NCBI GenBank assembly: GCA_964370735.1
Contig: CAYJLC010000036.1
Span: forward strand, 1-22,624
Reading direction: 5' to 3'
Length of the DNA: 22,624 bases
From: CAYJLC01 sp964370735
GTDB taxonomy: Bacteria; Bacillota; Clostridia; Oscillospirales; Butyricicoccaceae
The position numbers were made by a program, and so were the translations under genes. The notes under the pieces were generated by a model. That model ran no database searches, had not been told where the DNA came from, and was given only the letters and a program-made list of their open reading frames with translations. Shown here one piece after another: positions 8,050-15,129 of the stretch (positions are counted from its first letter, which is position 1; every line of letters starts with the position of its first letter).

Positions 8050-8090
8050 AAAAACACCTCGAACGTTGAAAGCCGTTTCGAGGTGTTTTT
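8050..8090. terminator. Bidirectional rho-independent terminator
   Basis: AACACCTCGAA (ending 8063) pairs with TTCGAGGTGTT (from 8077). A5 and T5 flanks extend the stem to 14 bp around a 13-nt loop. It lies between the converging sulfhydrylase (stop 8048) and permease (stop 8093) genes. Confidence 0.93.
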
Positions 8091-8092
8091 AA

Positions 8093-9241
8093 TTAATTTA
8101 ATTTGTTTTTAGGTACATTTTTCGCTTTATTTGTATTATTCGCCCACTCTTTAACAAGTGTGAAAATAACTGCAAAAGTAGGAATTCCGATTAAAATTCC
8201 TAAAGGACCACCTAGTCCACCACCTAAAAGTATTGCGAAAAGTAGCCATAATCCAGAAATACCGATTGAACCACCGACAACTCTCGGATAGATAACATTT
8301 CCTTCGAATTGTTGTAAAATTACTAAGAAAATCACGAAAATCAACGCTTCAACAGGGTTTACAAGTAATAAAATGATAACCCCTGGCGCTGCTCCGATAA
8401 ACGCTCCGAAAATCGGGATAACCGAGAAAACTCCGATTAAAGTTCCGATTAAAAATGCATAGTCTAGTCTTAAAATCATCATACCGATAGTTGTGAGCGA
8501 ACCTAAAATCAATGCCTCTGTAAGCTGACCACCGATAAATTTTCCGAAAATATTATTAGCTAAACGACCGATTTCAACTACTCTGTCTGCGATTTTCATA
8601 CTAAAAACTGCGTATAATACTTTTTTCATTCCAATAATTAGACTTTCTTTGCTAGAAAGCATATAAATTGAAAGGATGAAAGACATTAGCATATTTATAG
8701 TCGAACTTGCAAATCCGATAGAAACATTATAAATAAATGGCACTATTTCCGAAAGCAAGCTAGTCACAAATGCAATAATTTCTTGTAGTTTATCTTCTAA
8801 GAAAGTGATAACTTCGGCTGGGATTTCAAATCTTGTGACTAAATTTACTAGCCATACTTGAAGTTCATCTGCATTTTGTGATGCCGATGAAGAAATAGTT
8901 GCGATACTATCTACAACTTGAGGATAAACAAAGGAAATTATTACTCCAAAAAGAGAAAAAACAAAGATGAAAGTTAATGTTATTGATAAAGCTCTTTTTT
9001 TACCACTAGAGATTTTGAGTTTCTTTAAAATTTTATTTTCAATAAATCTCATTGGCAAATTGAGAATAAAAGCAATTGCAATAGCTACAAAAAACGGCGA
9101 TACATAGCCATATAATGTTAGCCCGTAGTTAAAAATTCTTTCATAATTTAAAACTGCAACGAAAAGCACAATTGCATAGGTAATTGTAGCGAAGTTTAAA
9201 CCGATATTTCCTTTAAACTTATTTTTGAAATTTTCATTCAT
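8093..9241 (-). CDS. AI-2E family transporter (TqsA/PerM/YtvI type permease)
   Basis: 382 residues, of typical family length. Two or three membrane helices at the N-terminus (about 17-60 and 87-107) are followed by a soluble, mostly helical stretch (110-165) and then a block of helices to about residue 365. The conserved loop IPIFGAFIGAAPG (275-287) and a Gly-rich LLGGGLGGPLGILIGIP segment near the end are hallmarks of the family (PF01594). Members export autoinducer-2, act in Na+/H+ exchange, or are of unknown role; YtvI-like proteins in Bacillus are linked to sporulation. The substrate cannot be assigned here. The SD AGGAGG lies 7 nt before the ATG. It follows tsf on the same strand but lies behind the tsf terminator, so it probably has its own promoter. 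Confidence 0.88.
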   Translation of the reverse strand: MNENFKNKFKGNIGLNFATITYAIVLFVAVLNYERIFNYGLTLYGYVSPFFVAIAIAFILNLPMRFIENKILKKLKISSGKKRALSITLTFIFVFSLFGVIISFVYPQVVDSIATISSSASQNADELQVWLVNLVTRFEIPAEVITFLEDKLQEIIAFVTSLLSEIVPFIYNVSIGFASSTINMLMSFILSIYMLSSKESLIIGMKKVLYAVFSMKIADRVVEIGRLANNIFGKFIGGQLTEALILGSLTTIGMMILRLDYAFLIGTLIGVFSVIPIFGAFIGAAPGVIILLLVNPVEALIFVIFLVILQQFEGNVIYPRVVGGSIGISGLWLLFAILLGGGLGGPLGILIGIPTFAVIFTLVKEWANNTNKAKNVPKNKLN

Positions 9242-9253
9242 ATAAATCCTCCT

Positions 9254-9286
9254 AAAAAAACAACCACAGAAAAAATCTTCTGTGGT
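9254..9286 (-). terminator. Rho-independent terminator of the rpsB-tsf operon
   Basis: ACCACAGAA (9263-9271) pairs with TTCTGTGGT (9278-9286) around a 6-nt loop. On the minus strand it is followed by TTGTTTTTTT (9262-9253). It lies about 35 nt past the tsf stop, and the U run leads straight into the SD of the permease gene. Confidence 0.85.
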
Positions 9287-9289
9287 GTC

Positions 9290-9318
9290 ATTTTAACATA
9301 TTTTTACAAATAGTTCAA
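9290..9318 (-). promoter_or_regulatory. Candidate promoter of the AI-2E permease gene
   Basis: On the minus strand: TTGAAC (9318-9313), 17-bp spacer, TAAAAT (9295-9290). It begins 3 nt past the tsf stop. The predicted start, near 9283, falls within the distal arm of the tsf terminator, so RNA made here could not fold that hairpin fully and could escape it. This is inference from position. Confidence 0.45.
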
Positions 9319-9320
9319 GT

Positions 9321-10232
9321 CTATTTTGACATTTTTGCAACTTCAGCTGCGAAATCGTCTTCTTTTTTCTCGATACCTTCACCAGTTTCGAAACGAGTGA
9401 ATGCAACGATTTCAATTTCTCCGCCTAATTCTTTAGCAACTTTATTAGCATATTCGCCAACAGAAATTTTGTTTTCTTTAACGAAAGCTTGGTCTACTAA
9501 GCAGTTTTCAGAGTAGAATTTATCAATTCTTCCAGATACCATTCTTTCAGCGATTTCTGGTTTTTTACCTTCGTTGATAGCTTGGTTGTAAAGAGTTTCT
9601 CTTTCTTTTTCTAAGTGGTCAGCAGTTACTTCAGAACGGTTTAAGTAACCTGGACGCATAGCAGCGATTTGCATACAAACGTCTTTACCTAAAGCTACAA
9701 CTTCTGGAGCATTTTTGATGCTGTCAGTTACGTTCATAGAAACTAAAACACCAATTCTACCACCCATGTGGATGTATGGTACGTTTACAGTAGTAGCGTC
9801 TTTTCTTACGAAACGTCTGATTTCTAATTTTTCACCGATAGTTAAGATTTTTTCAGTTAAAACTTCGCCAACTGTTGAACCTGCCATTGGGCAAGCTTTT
9901 AAAGCGTCAACGTCAGCTGGGTTTTCGTTCATTAAAACGTTTACTAAGTCAGCAGTGAAAGCTTGGAACTCAGCGTTTTTAGAAACGAAGTCAGTTTCAG
10001 AGTTAACTTCGATGATAGCACCGATGCCAGCTTCATTAGAAGCAGAAACTACCATACCTTCAGCAGCAACTCTACCAGCTTTTTTAGCAGCAGCAGCTAA
10101 GCCTTTTTCTCTTAAATATTTAACAGCACCTTCGAAATCACCGTTTGATTCAGTTAATGCTTTTTTACAATCCATCATACCTGCGTTTGTTTGTTCGCGT
10201 AATTTTTTTACGTCTTGAGCTGTGAAAGCCAT
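9321..10232 (-). CDS. tsf: Translation elongation factor Ts
   Basis: 303 residues. The N-terminal UBA-like domain (MAFTAQDVKKLREQTNAGMMDCKKALTE) is followed by the EF-Tu contact motif TDFVSKN (residues 80-86) and the two-part core. It ends with KMSK. EF-Ts exchanges GDP for GTP on EF-Tu during elongation. The gene is 74 nt downstream of rpsB in the classic rpsB-tsf order. The SD AGGAGG lies 9 nt before the ATG. Codon use is highly biased towards a few codons, as expected of a highly expressed gene. Confidence 0.98.
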   Translation of the reverse strand: MAFTAQDVKKLREQTNAGMMDCKKALTESNGDFEGAVKYLREKGLAAAAKKAGRVAAEGMVVSASNEAGIGAIIEVNSETDFVSKNAEFQAFTADLVNVLMNENPADVDALKACPMAGSTVGEVLTEKILTIGEKLEIRRFVRKDATTVNVPYIHMGGRIGVLVSMNVTDSIKNAPEVVALGKDVCMQIAAMRPGYLNRSEVTADHLEKERETLYNQAINEGKKPEIAERMVSGRIDKFYSENCLVDQAFVKENKISVGEYANKVAKELGGEIEIVAFTRFETGEGIEKKEDDFAAEVAKMSK

Positions 10233-10272
10233 ATTTTTGTCCTCCTAAAAGAATATATAATTATTATATTTA

Positions 10273-10298
10273 AAGTCCGCAAAAATATTTACGGACTT
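10273..10298 (-). other. Intercistronic hairpin between rpsB and tsf
   Basis: AAGTCCG (10273-10279) pairs with CGGACTT (10292-10298). On the minus strand a T-containing but interrupted stretch follows (TAAATATAATAATT). This could be a weak attenuator or an RNA-stability element that sets the S2 to EF-Ts ratio; it is too poor in U for a strong terminator. Confidence 0.5.
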
Positions 10299-10306
10299 GT
10301 GGTTTA

Positions 10307-11032
10307 TTATTCAGCAGTAGCTTCAGCTGGAACTTCAGCAGCAGCGTCTTGCCCTTGTTTCGCTTCGATTACAGCGTTAGCCATACACTCAGCGATTAAT
10401 TTGATAGCTCTGATTGCATCATCGTTACCAGGGATTACGTAGTCAACTTCATCTGGGTCACAGTTAGTGTCACAGATAGCAACAACAGGAATACCTAATT
10501 TGTGTGCTTCAGCGATAGCATTTTTTTCTTTTCTTGGGTCGATAATGAATAAAGCACCAGGAATTTTTTTCATGCCTTTAACGCCACCTAGGTATTTTTC
10601 TAGTTTAGCAATTTCAAGACCTAGTTTGATAACTTCTTTTTTAGGAAGAAGGTTAAAAGTACCGTCGTCTTGCATTTTACGAAGTTGGTTTAATCTGTCG
10701 ATTCTACGACGCATAGTTTTGAAGTTTGTAAGCATACCACCTAACCATCTAGCGTTAACGTAGTACATGCCAACTCTTTCAGCTTCTTCTTTAATAGCGT
10801 CGCCAGCTTGTTTTTTCGTACCTACGAATAAAACTTCTTCTCCGTTTGCAACAACGTCGCGTAGGAAGTAGTAAGCCTCTTCTAGTTTTTTAACTGTTTT
10901 TTGTAGGTCGATAATGTAAATACCGTTTCTTTCTGTGAAGATGTATTCGTCCATTTTTGGGTTCCATCTTCTTGTTTGGTGACCGAAGTGTACACCTGCT
11001 TCAAGAAGTTGTTTCATTGAAATAACTGACAT
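10307..11032 (-). CDS. rpsB: 30S ribosomal protein S2
   Basis: 241 residues from the ATG at 11032, set by AAAGGAGG 8 nt upstream. The reading frame extends 21 codons further up to a GTG, but that part is leader. The sequence has the S2 signatures: SMKQLLEAGVHFGHQTRRWNPKM near the N-terminus, FVGTKKQA, and the second signature around PGALFIIDPRKEKNAIAEAHKLGIPVVAICDTNCDPD. S2 binds late on the 30S head-body junction and is needed for S1 or mRNA positioning. It is first in the rpsB-tsf operon. The Ala/Glu-rich C-terminal tail is usual for clostridial S2. Confidence 0.98.
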   Translation of the reverse strand: MSVISMKQLLEAGVHFGHQTRRWNPKMDEYIFTERNGIYIIDLQKTVKKLEEAYYFLRDVVANGEEVLFVGTKKQAGDAIKEEAERVGMYYVNARWLGGMLTNFKTMRRRIDRLNQLRKMQDDGTFNLLPKKEVIKLGLEIAKLEKYLGGVKGMKKIPGALFIIDPRKEKNAIAEAHKLGIPVVAICDTNCDPDEVDYVIPGNDDAIRAIKLIAECMANAVIEAKQGQDAAAEVPAEATAE

Positions 11033-11116
11033 TAATATGTCCTCCTTTGGTTTTTTTCCTCCATGCAGCTCCAAGACACCAAAGTTCTGTGCCACATGTG
11101 TGTATTATTTTTCAAC
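11033..11116 (-). promoter_or_regulatory. rpsB 5' leader with hairpin that overlaps the Shine-Dalgarno sequence
   Basis: The leader is about 84 nt. In the RNA, CUUUGGU (11084-11078) can pair with ACCAAAG (11051-11045). The 3' arm shares the bases AAAG with the SD AAAGGAGG (11048-11041), so the hairpin would partly mask the ribosome site. The loop contains a second GGAGG (11062-11058 region) that could act as a decoy. Autogenous control by S2 is known in other bacteria through different leaders; here it is an inference. Confidence 0.45.
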
Positions 11117-11122
11117 CCTGTT

Positions 11123-11151
11123 ATTATAACACACAAAGAATTAAATTGCAA
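11123..11151 (-). promoter_or_regulatory. Sigma-A promoter of rpsB-tsf
   Basis: On the minus strand: TTGCAA (11151-11146), 17-bp spacer, TATAAT (11128-11123). The predicted start is near 11116. Confidence 0.7.
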
Positions 11152-11189
11152 GTATTTTTTAAATATTTTTTCATACTTAATAAACGCTA

Positions 11190-11218
11190 TTGATTTTGAA
11201 ATTAATATGTGTTATACT
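11190..11218 (+). promoter_or_regulatory. Sigma-A promoter of the DUF4364 gene
   Basis: TTGATT (11190-11195), 17-bp spacer, TATACT (11213-11218), start near 11225. This places the in-frame ATG at 11226 at the very 5' end of the RNA and favours the TTG at 11256 as the true start. Confidence 0.65.
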
Positions 11219-11255
11219 TTACACAATGACGTTTAATAGTTACGAGGTGATTTTT

Positions 11256-11765
11256 TTGGAAAGATTCGGTTTTATTAGAAACAAAGACGATATTAAATTT
11301 TTGATTTTATATTCTCTTACATTTATAAAGTTCCCAATTACTTTTGACAATATTTATGATGTTTGCACATGGTGTGACGAAGGTTTTAACTATTTCGAGT
11401 TTAATGAGGCATTTTTGGAGCTTATTTCATCGAACCATCTTGATAAAGTAGATGAAAAGTTTCAGATTACTGAAAAAGGCATTAAAACTGCCGAAGAGTT
11501 TAACTCAAGATTGCCTGCAAGCGTTAAAGATATAGTGCATATTTCGGCGCTAAGAGTTATTAGAGAAATTCATAGAACTACACACATTAAGACAAAAACT
11601 ACGAAGATTTCTGATACAGATTATGTAGCAAGCCTAGAAATGGAAGGAGTTTTCTCTCTTAATTTTAATGTAGCAAGCCCTGAGCAGGGGATTTTGCTTG
11701 AAAGCCATTTTAAGAAAAATGCAGAGAAAATATATGACGACTTTTTAAATTCGCTAACGAAATAA
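11256..11765 (+). CDS. DUF4364 family protein, predicted winged-helix
   Basis: 169 residues from a TTG start at 11256, preceded by GAGGTG (11244-11249) at 6 nt. Upstream in-frame starts lack an SD and lie at or before the predicted transcription start. The N-terminus ERFGFIRNKDDIKFLILYSLTF and the following FNYFEFNEAFLELISSNHL...FQITEKGIKTAEEF have the look of a winged-helix DNA-binding domain (helices, then a wing with ITEKG). The C-terminal half is a mixed alpha/beta domain ending in a helix. DUF4364 occurs almost only in Clostridia, and its role is not established; a transcription regulator is the best guess. It is divergent from rpsB and stands alone between its own promoter and a terminator. 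Confidence 0.8.
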   Translation: MERFGFIRNKDDIKFLILYSLTFIKFPITFDNIYDVCTWCDEGFNYFEFNEAFLELISSNHLDKVDEKFQITEKGIKTAEEFNSRLPASVKDIVHISALRVIREIHRTTHIKTKTTKISDTDYVASLEMEGVFSLNFNVASPEQGILLESHFKKNAEKIYDDFLNSLTK

Positions 11766-11769
11766 TATT

Positions 11770-11797
11770 AAAAGACCTGTTTTATCAGGTCTTTTTT
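11770..11797. terminator. Bidirectional rho-independent terminator
   Basis: AAAAGACCTG (11770-11779) pairs with CAGGTCTTTT (11786-11795) around a 6-nt loop, with T run to 11797. It separates the converging DUF4364 gene (stop 11765) and YitT-family gene (stop 11798). Confidence 0.92.
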
Positions 11798-12682
11798 CTA
11801 TTCTGTAAGTCTTTTTTCGTAATTACCGATTACATCTAGCCCATTACTTAATATTATAAAAGCGTCTTTGTCGCGACTTTTTATAAGATATGTAAGTTTT
11901 GCAACCTCTCTTTTCGAAATTACTGTAATGAAAATTAGTTTGTCGTCCATAGTATAAGAACCTTTTCCTTGCCACTGAGTAACACCACGATTCATTTCTC
12001 GAATGATATCAGCAGGAAGGTCTTGGCATTTTGTGAAAGTAATTGCCATTATGCGAACGTTTTGGTAATGCCATCTGTCGGCGATATATGAAAAAATAAA
12101 AATACTAATTGTCGAATAAATTGCAGTTGAAATATCGAATATAATGGCACAACCAGTGAATAGGGCAGTGTTAAACATAATTGAGAAAGTGCCAACCGAA
12201 AGCGAACGCAATTTTGAACATAAATACATGCCAGCGATGTCTATTCCACCGGCAGTAGCACCACTAGAAAGAGTGAAACCAATACCAATTCCAGTTATAA
12301 ATCCACCTATGATACAACCAGTTAAAACATCGTCGACAAGAGGAGTTGTTGGTGCTGGAAGCAAAGAGAATATGAGTGTTTGCAGCATTAAACTAAAGGC
12401 AGTTTTTGCAACAAACATTTTCGATAGGCCTTTGTATCCTAGTGCAAAAAGAGGCAAGTTTATTGAAAGACTTATTATGCCAGCGATATCAATTCCGATA
12501 TTGTCAACACTCGGAAAAGCATTTAATATAAGTGTACGAATTAATTGGGCAAGCCCTAAAACACCACCACTATATAGATTTGCAGGTACTATAAAATAAA
12601 TTGTTCCAAGACAAAAAATAACAGTGCCAACCCCACAAAGAGCAAATGATTTTATATTTTTTTTAAACTTAGTTTCTTTCAT
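11798..12682 (-). CDS. YitT family membrane protein with C-terminal DUF2179 domain
   Basis: 294 residues. Five or six membrane helices fill residues 12 to about 212, with the family segments VPANLYSGGVLGL (32-44) and SSGATAGGIDI (139-149). A soluble alpha/beta domain (about 218-294; RIMAITF...VITVISKREVAKLTYLIKSRDKDAFIIL) is the DUF2179 regulatory fold usual for YitT/YebE/YqfU proteins. The transported or sensed molecule is not known for the family; Bacillus members have been linked to stress or sporulation only loosely. The SD GGAGGAAAG lies just before the ATG. The gene has its own promoter and is monocistronic. Confidence 0.88.
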   Translation of the reverse strand: MKETKFKKNIKSFALCGVGTVIFCLGTIYFIVPANLYSGGVLGLAQLIRTLILNAFPSVDNIGIDIAGIISLSINLPLFALGYKGLSKMFVAKTAFSLMLQTLIFSLLPAPTTPLVDDVLTGCIIGGFITGIGIGFTLSSGATAGGIDIAGMYLCSKLRSLSVGTFSIMFNTALFTGCAIIFDISTAIYSTISIFIFSYIADRWHYQNVRIMAITFTKCQDLPADIIREMNRGVTQWQGKGSYTMDDKLIFITVISKREVAKLTYLIKSRDKDAFIILSNGLDVIGNYEKRLTE

Positions 12683-12713
12683 ACTTTCCTCCGAAAATTA
12701 TATTTCAAGGGAT

Positions 12714-12742
12714 ATTCTAACATATATAAATATAAAAAACAA
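12714..12742 (-). promoter_or_regulatory. Sigma-A promoter of the YitT-family gene
   Basis: On the minus strand: TTGTTT (12742-12737), 17-bp spacer, TAGAAT (12719-12714), preceded by TGT, an extended -10 (TGTTAGAAT). Confidence 0.6.
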
Positions 12743-12751
12743 TAGCAAAAT

Positions 12752-12801
12752 GCAAAAAATACGAACAAATTTATAAAAAACTTAAATAAATTTGTTCGTA
12801 T
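12752..12801 (-). terminator. Long-stem terminator of the PocR-PAS-GGDEF-EAL gene
   Basis: A perfect 16-bp inverted repeat, 12759-12774 with 12786-12801, surrounds an 11-nt loop. On the minus strand it is followed by six T (12758-12753). It lies 8 nt past the stop at 12810. Confidence 0.88.
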
Positions 12802-12809
12802 ATAAAATT

Positions 12810-15044
12810 TTATTTCATTAATAAAGGTTCTTCGATGTGGAATTTGTGGATTTTTTTTGCAAGTTGAGTAATTGGCATTGGCTTTGCAAAAAGATATCCT
12901 TGGATATAGTCAGTTTTATTTGCAATGGCAACCTCAAGTTGTTCTGGTGTTTCCACACCCTCAGCGATTAGGTCTTTTCCAGCGATATGGGCTAAATCGA
13001 CCATAATTCTAAACAGATTTTGCAGATATTTATCATTTTCGATATTTCTCATAAATCTGTTTTCGGTTTTTAGAGTGTTTACAGAATAATCTCTTAAACT
13101 TTGGAAAGAAGAGTAACCAACTCCGAAATCGTCTAAAGCTACTTTTATTTCATTTTCGCGCAGATTATTTAGTGCTTGATTAATTCTGGTATTCCCCATA
13201 AGTTCCATGCTTTCAGTAATTTCAATGCATAGTTTTCTAGGAGGGAAGTCATATTTTTTTAGAACATTCATAACTTTATCTTCAAGTTTTATATCAGAAA
13301 TTTGCAAAGGAGAGAAGTTTACATCGATAAAGAAATCCTCGATTTCATCAAATCCCCATTCTTTACATTCCTTAATAGACTGTTCTAAAATCCATTGACC
13401 TAAATATTCCATAAGCCCGAGTTTTTCGGCTTCGCTTATAAAAATCCCAGGTGAAATAATTCCAAATTCAGGGCTGTTCCATCTACATAATGCCTCAACA
13501 CCAGTCCATTTTCCAGTATGAATGCTTACAATAGGTTGATAATTTACGGAAAAGCCAGTCATTCCTTGGTTTATTGCATTTCTAAGGCTAAGCCCTAGGA
13601 TAAGTTGATATTTAAAGGCTTGGTCTGCTTCTTCGTCATAAACAGAAACTGCACCTTCGTGCACGACAGTATCCATAGCACGCTCGATAAAATCTTGCAA
13701 ACTATCGTCTTCGCCGAAAGAAATATGCCCATCTATGATACAAATTTTCGCGTCGCAGAACACATAAGCGATTTTTCCATTTATATTAACAATCCATTCT
13801 TTGCCAAATCTATCAAGTAGTTTTTCGGCAAATTCTGTGACAATAGTTTTGTCACCAGCTCTAAAATAAACAGCGAATTCGTCACCGTCAACTCTGTAAA
13901 CTTCGGCACTAGTAGAAACTTTTGCTTTAATCCAGTTTATGATGATTTTAAGAAGTGAATCGCCCATAATACGGCCATAAGCATCGTTTACACGTCTAAA
14001 TTGTTTAATATCAAAGCAAACTAAATACTTGCATTCGTCATTTGATTCAGAAAAATCTGCGACAAGCTTTAGCATATTTGGTATATCCATATCTTGGTCA
14101 TAATAAGCAAGATTTTTAAGCCTATCTTGAGCCTTTATTTCGTTTGTTATATCGGTAAAAGTGATAATTAGAACTTTTCTATTGCCAACCCAATCGATAG
14201 ATTCACAAGTACGCTTCCACCATTTGCCATTTTTAAAATACTCGCTTACAACTTTTTTTCCTAAGGCAAATTCTTCGGCACAAAGGGTTTCGTGAGGGCA
14301 TTTTATAGCTTCGTCCATCGCGATAAGCGTATTGTAATGCAAACCGACAATTTCGTCTTTAGGCATTCCGATAATTGCTTCCATTTGTGTGTTTGCAAGC
14401 AAAAATTCTTTTGTTTCAATGTCGCATACACACATACCAACATCGGCAGAGTCAGCAAAGTTTTCAAGCATCGAGCTTAACGCACGAAGTTCGTCTGTTA
14501 TTTTTAATAAATTTTTATGTTTTGAGTCGATTTCAATTTTTGCATTAGCAAGTTCGATAATAGTTTTAGTAGTATTTACAAGGTAATCGAAAATCATTTC
14601 GAACTGCTCTTTTGTAATTAAAGTTAAATTATCAATAGCTTCGCTTAAAATACTAACATCTTGATTTATTTCATTTGCAGTAGTTTGTAAATCAGATTTA
14701 CATGCTTCTTGCATTTTTATTTGACCCATAATCCATGCACCAAGAAGGTTGTTGCCGTTTAAAATTGGTACAGCAGCAGTTATTAGCCCAGAATTCGGAC
14801 ATTTCCTGCTTGAAGGTTTTTTGGTTTCAAGACATTCTTCTATAAGACTAACATTTGCATTAATGCATTTATGGGAAGTGTTTTCGTTTGTGCTGATAGT
14901 TTCACAAATGTAATTTAGATTACTAGGCACAGTGATAGGAACACCTTCAGGAGATACAATAACTGAGCAAATTCCTGTTATATTTGAAAATCCATCTTGC
15001 AAATCCTGCAAAATCTCTTTGCTTATAATTTTTTCTAAAGTCAT
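12810..15044 (-). CDS. Soluble PocR-PAS-GGDEF-EAL protein, probable sensory c-di-GMP phosphodiesterase
   Basis: 744 residues without membrane segments. Residues 1-160 look like a PocR sensory domain (PF10114), with the characteristic cysteines C60, C71 and C82 and a GAWIMGQI segment. A helical linker (160-192) is followed by a PAS domain (about 193-300, ADVGMCVCDIETKEFLLANTQMEAIIGM). The GGDEF domain (about 310-475) reads DGDEF at 386-390; the first glycine of the motif is lost, so cyclase activity is doubtful. The EAL domain (about 482-735) keeps E517-A-L, N576, E608, D638-D639, K659, E695 and Q715, so hydrolysis of c-di-GMP is likely. One conserved Asp after K659 is Glu. The degenerate GGDEF may bind GTP and tune the EAL domain. 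PocR domains are known to bind small hydrocarbon derivatives, so the protein may link a metabolite, and perhaps redox state via its cysteines, to c-di-GMP level. TAGGAG lies 9 nt before the ATG. Confidence 0.88.
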   Translation of the reverse strand: MTLEKIISKEILQDLQDGFSNITGICSVIVSPEGVPITVPSNLNYICETISTNENTSHKCINANVSLIEECLETKKPSSRKCPNSGLITAAVPILNGNNLLGAWIMGQIKMQEACKSDLQTTANEINQDVSILSEAIDNLTLITKEQFEMIFDYLVNTTKTIIELANAKIEIDSKHKNLLKITDELRALSSMLENFADSADVGMCVCDIETKEFLLANTQMEAIIGMPKDEIVGLHYNTLIAMDEAIKCPHETLCAEEFALGKKVVSEYFKNGKWWKRTCESIDWVGNRKVLIITFTDITNEIKAQDRLKNLAYYDQDMDIPNMLKLVADFSESNDECKYLVCFDIKQFRRVNDAYGRIMGDSLLKIIINWIKAKVSTSAEVYRVDGDEFAVYFRAGDKTIVTEFAEKLLDRFGKEWIVNINGKIAYVFCDAKICIIDGHISFGEDDSLQDFIERAMDTVVHEGAVSVYDEEADQAFKYQLILGLSLRNAINQGMTGFSVNYQPIVSIHTGKWTGVEALCRWNSPEFGIISPGIFISEAEKLGLMEYLGQWILEQSIKECKEWGFDEIEDFFIDVNFSPLQISDIKLEDKVMNVLKKYDFPPRKLCIEITESMELMGNTRINQALNNLRENEIKVALDDFGVGYSSFQSLRDYSVNTLKTENRFMRNIENDKYLQNLFRIMVDLAHIAGKDLIAEGVETPEQLEVAIANKTDYIQGYLFAKPMPITQLAKKIHKFHIEEPLLMK

Positions 15045-15085
15045 ACAATAATACTCCTATTAATCTGCATTCAAATTACTCATTT

Positions 15086-15114
15086 ATTATATCATATTTA
15101 AAGAATGAGTTCAA
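15086..15114 (-). promoter_or_regulatory. Sigma-A promoter of the PocR-PAS-GGDEF-EAL gene
   Basis: On the minus strand: TTGAAC (15114-15109), 17-bp spacer, TATAAT (15091-15086). No terminator is visible after the DUF815 gene upstream, so read-through could add to expression. Confidence 0.6.
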
Positions 15115-15129
15115 CATCTTTTGTTAAAA

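Noticed and set aside
11033..11095. 21-codon N-terminal extension of ribosomal protein S2
   Set aside because: S2 proteins start near MSVISMKQLLEAG. The extension lies in the leader and covers the SD AAAGGAGG.
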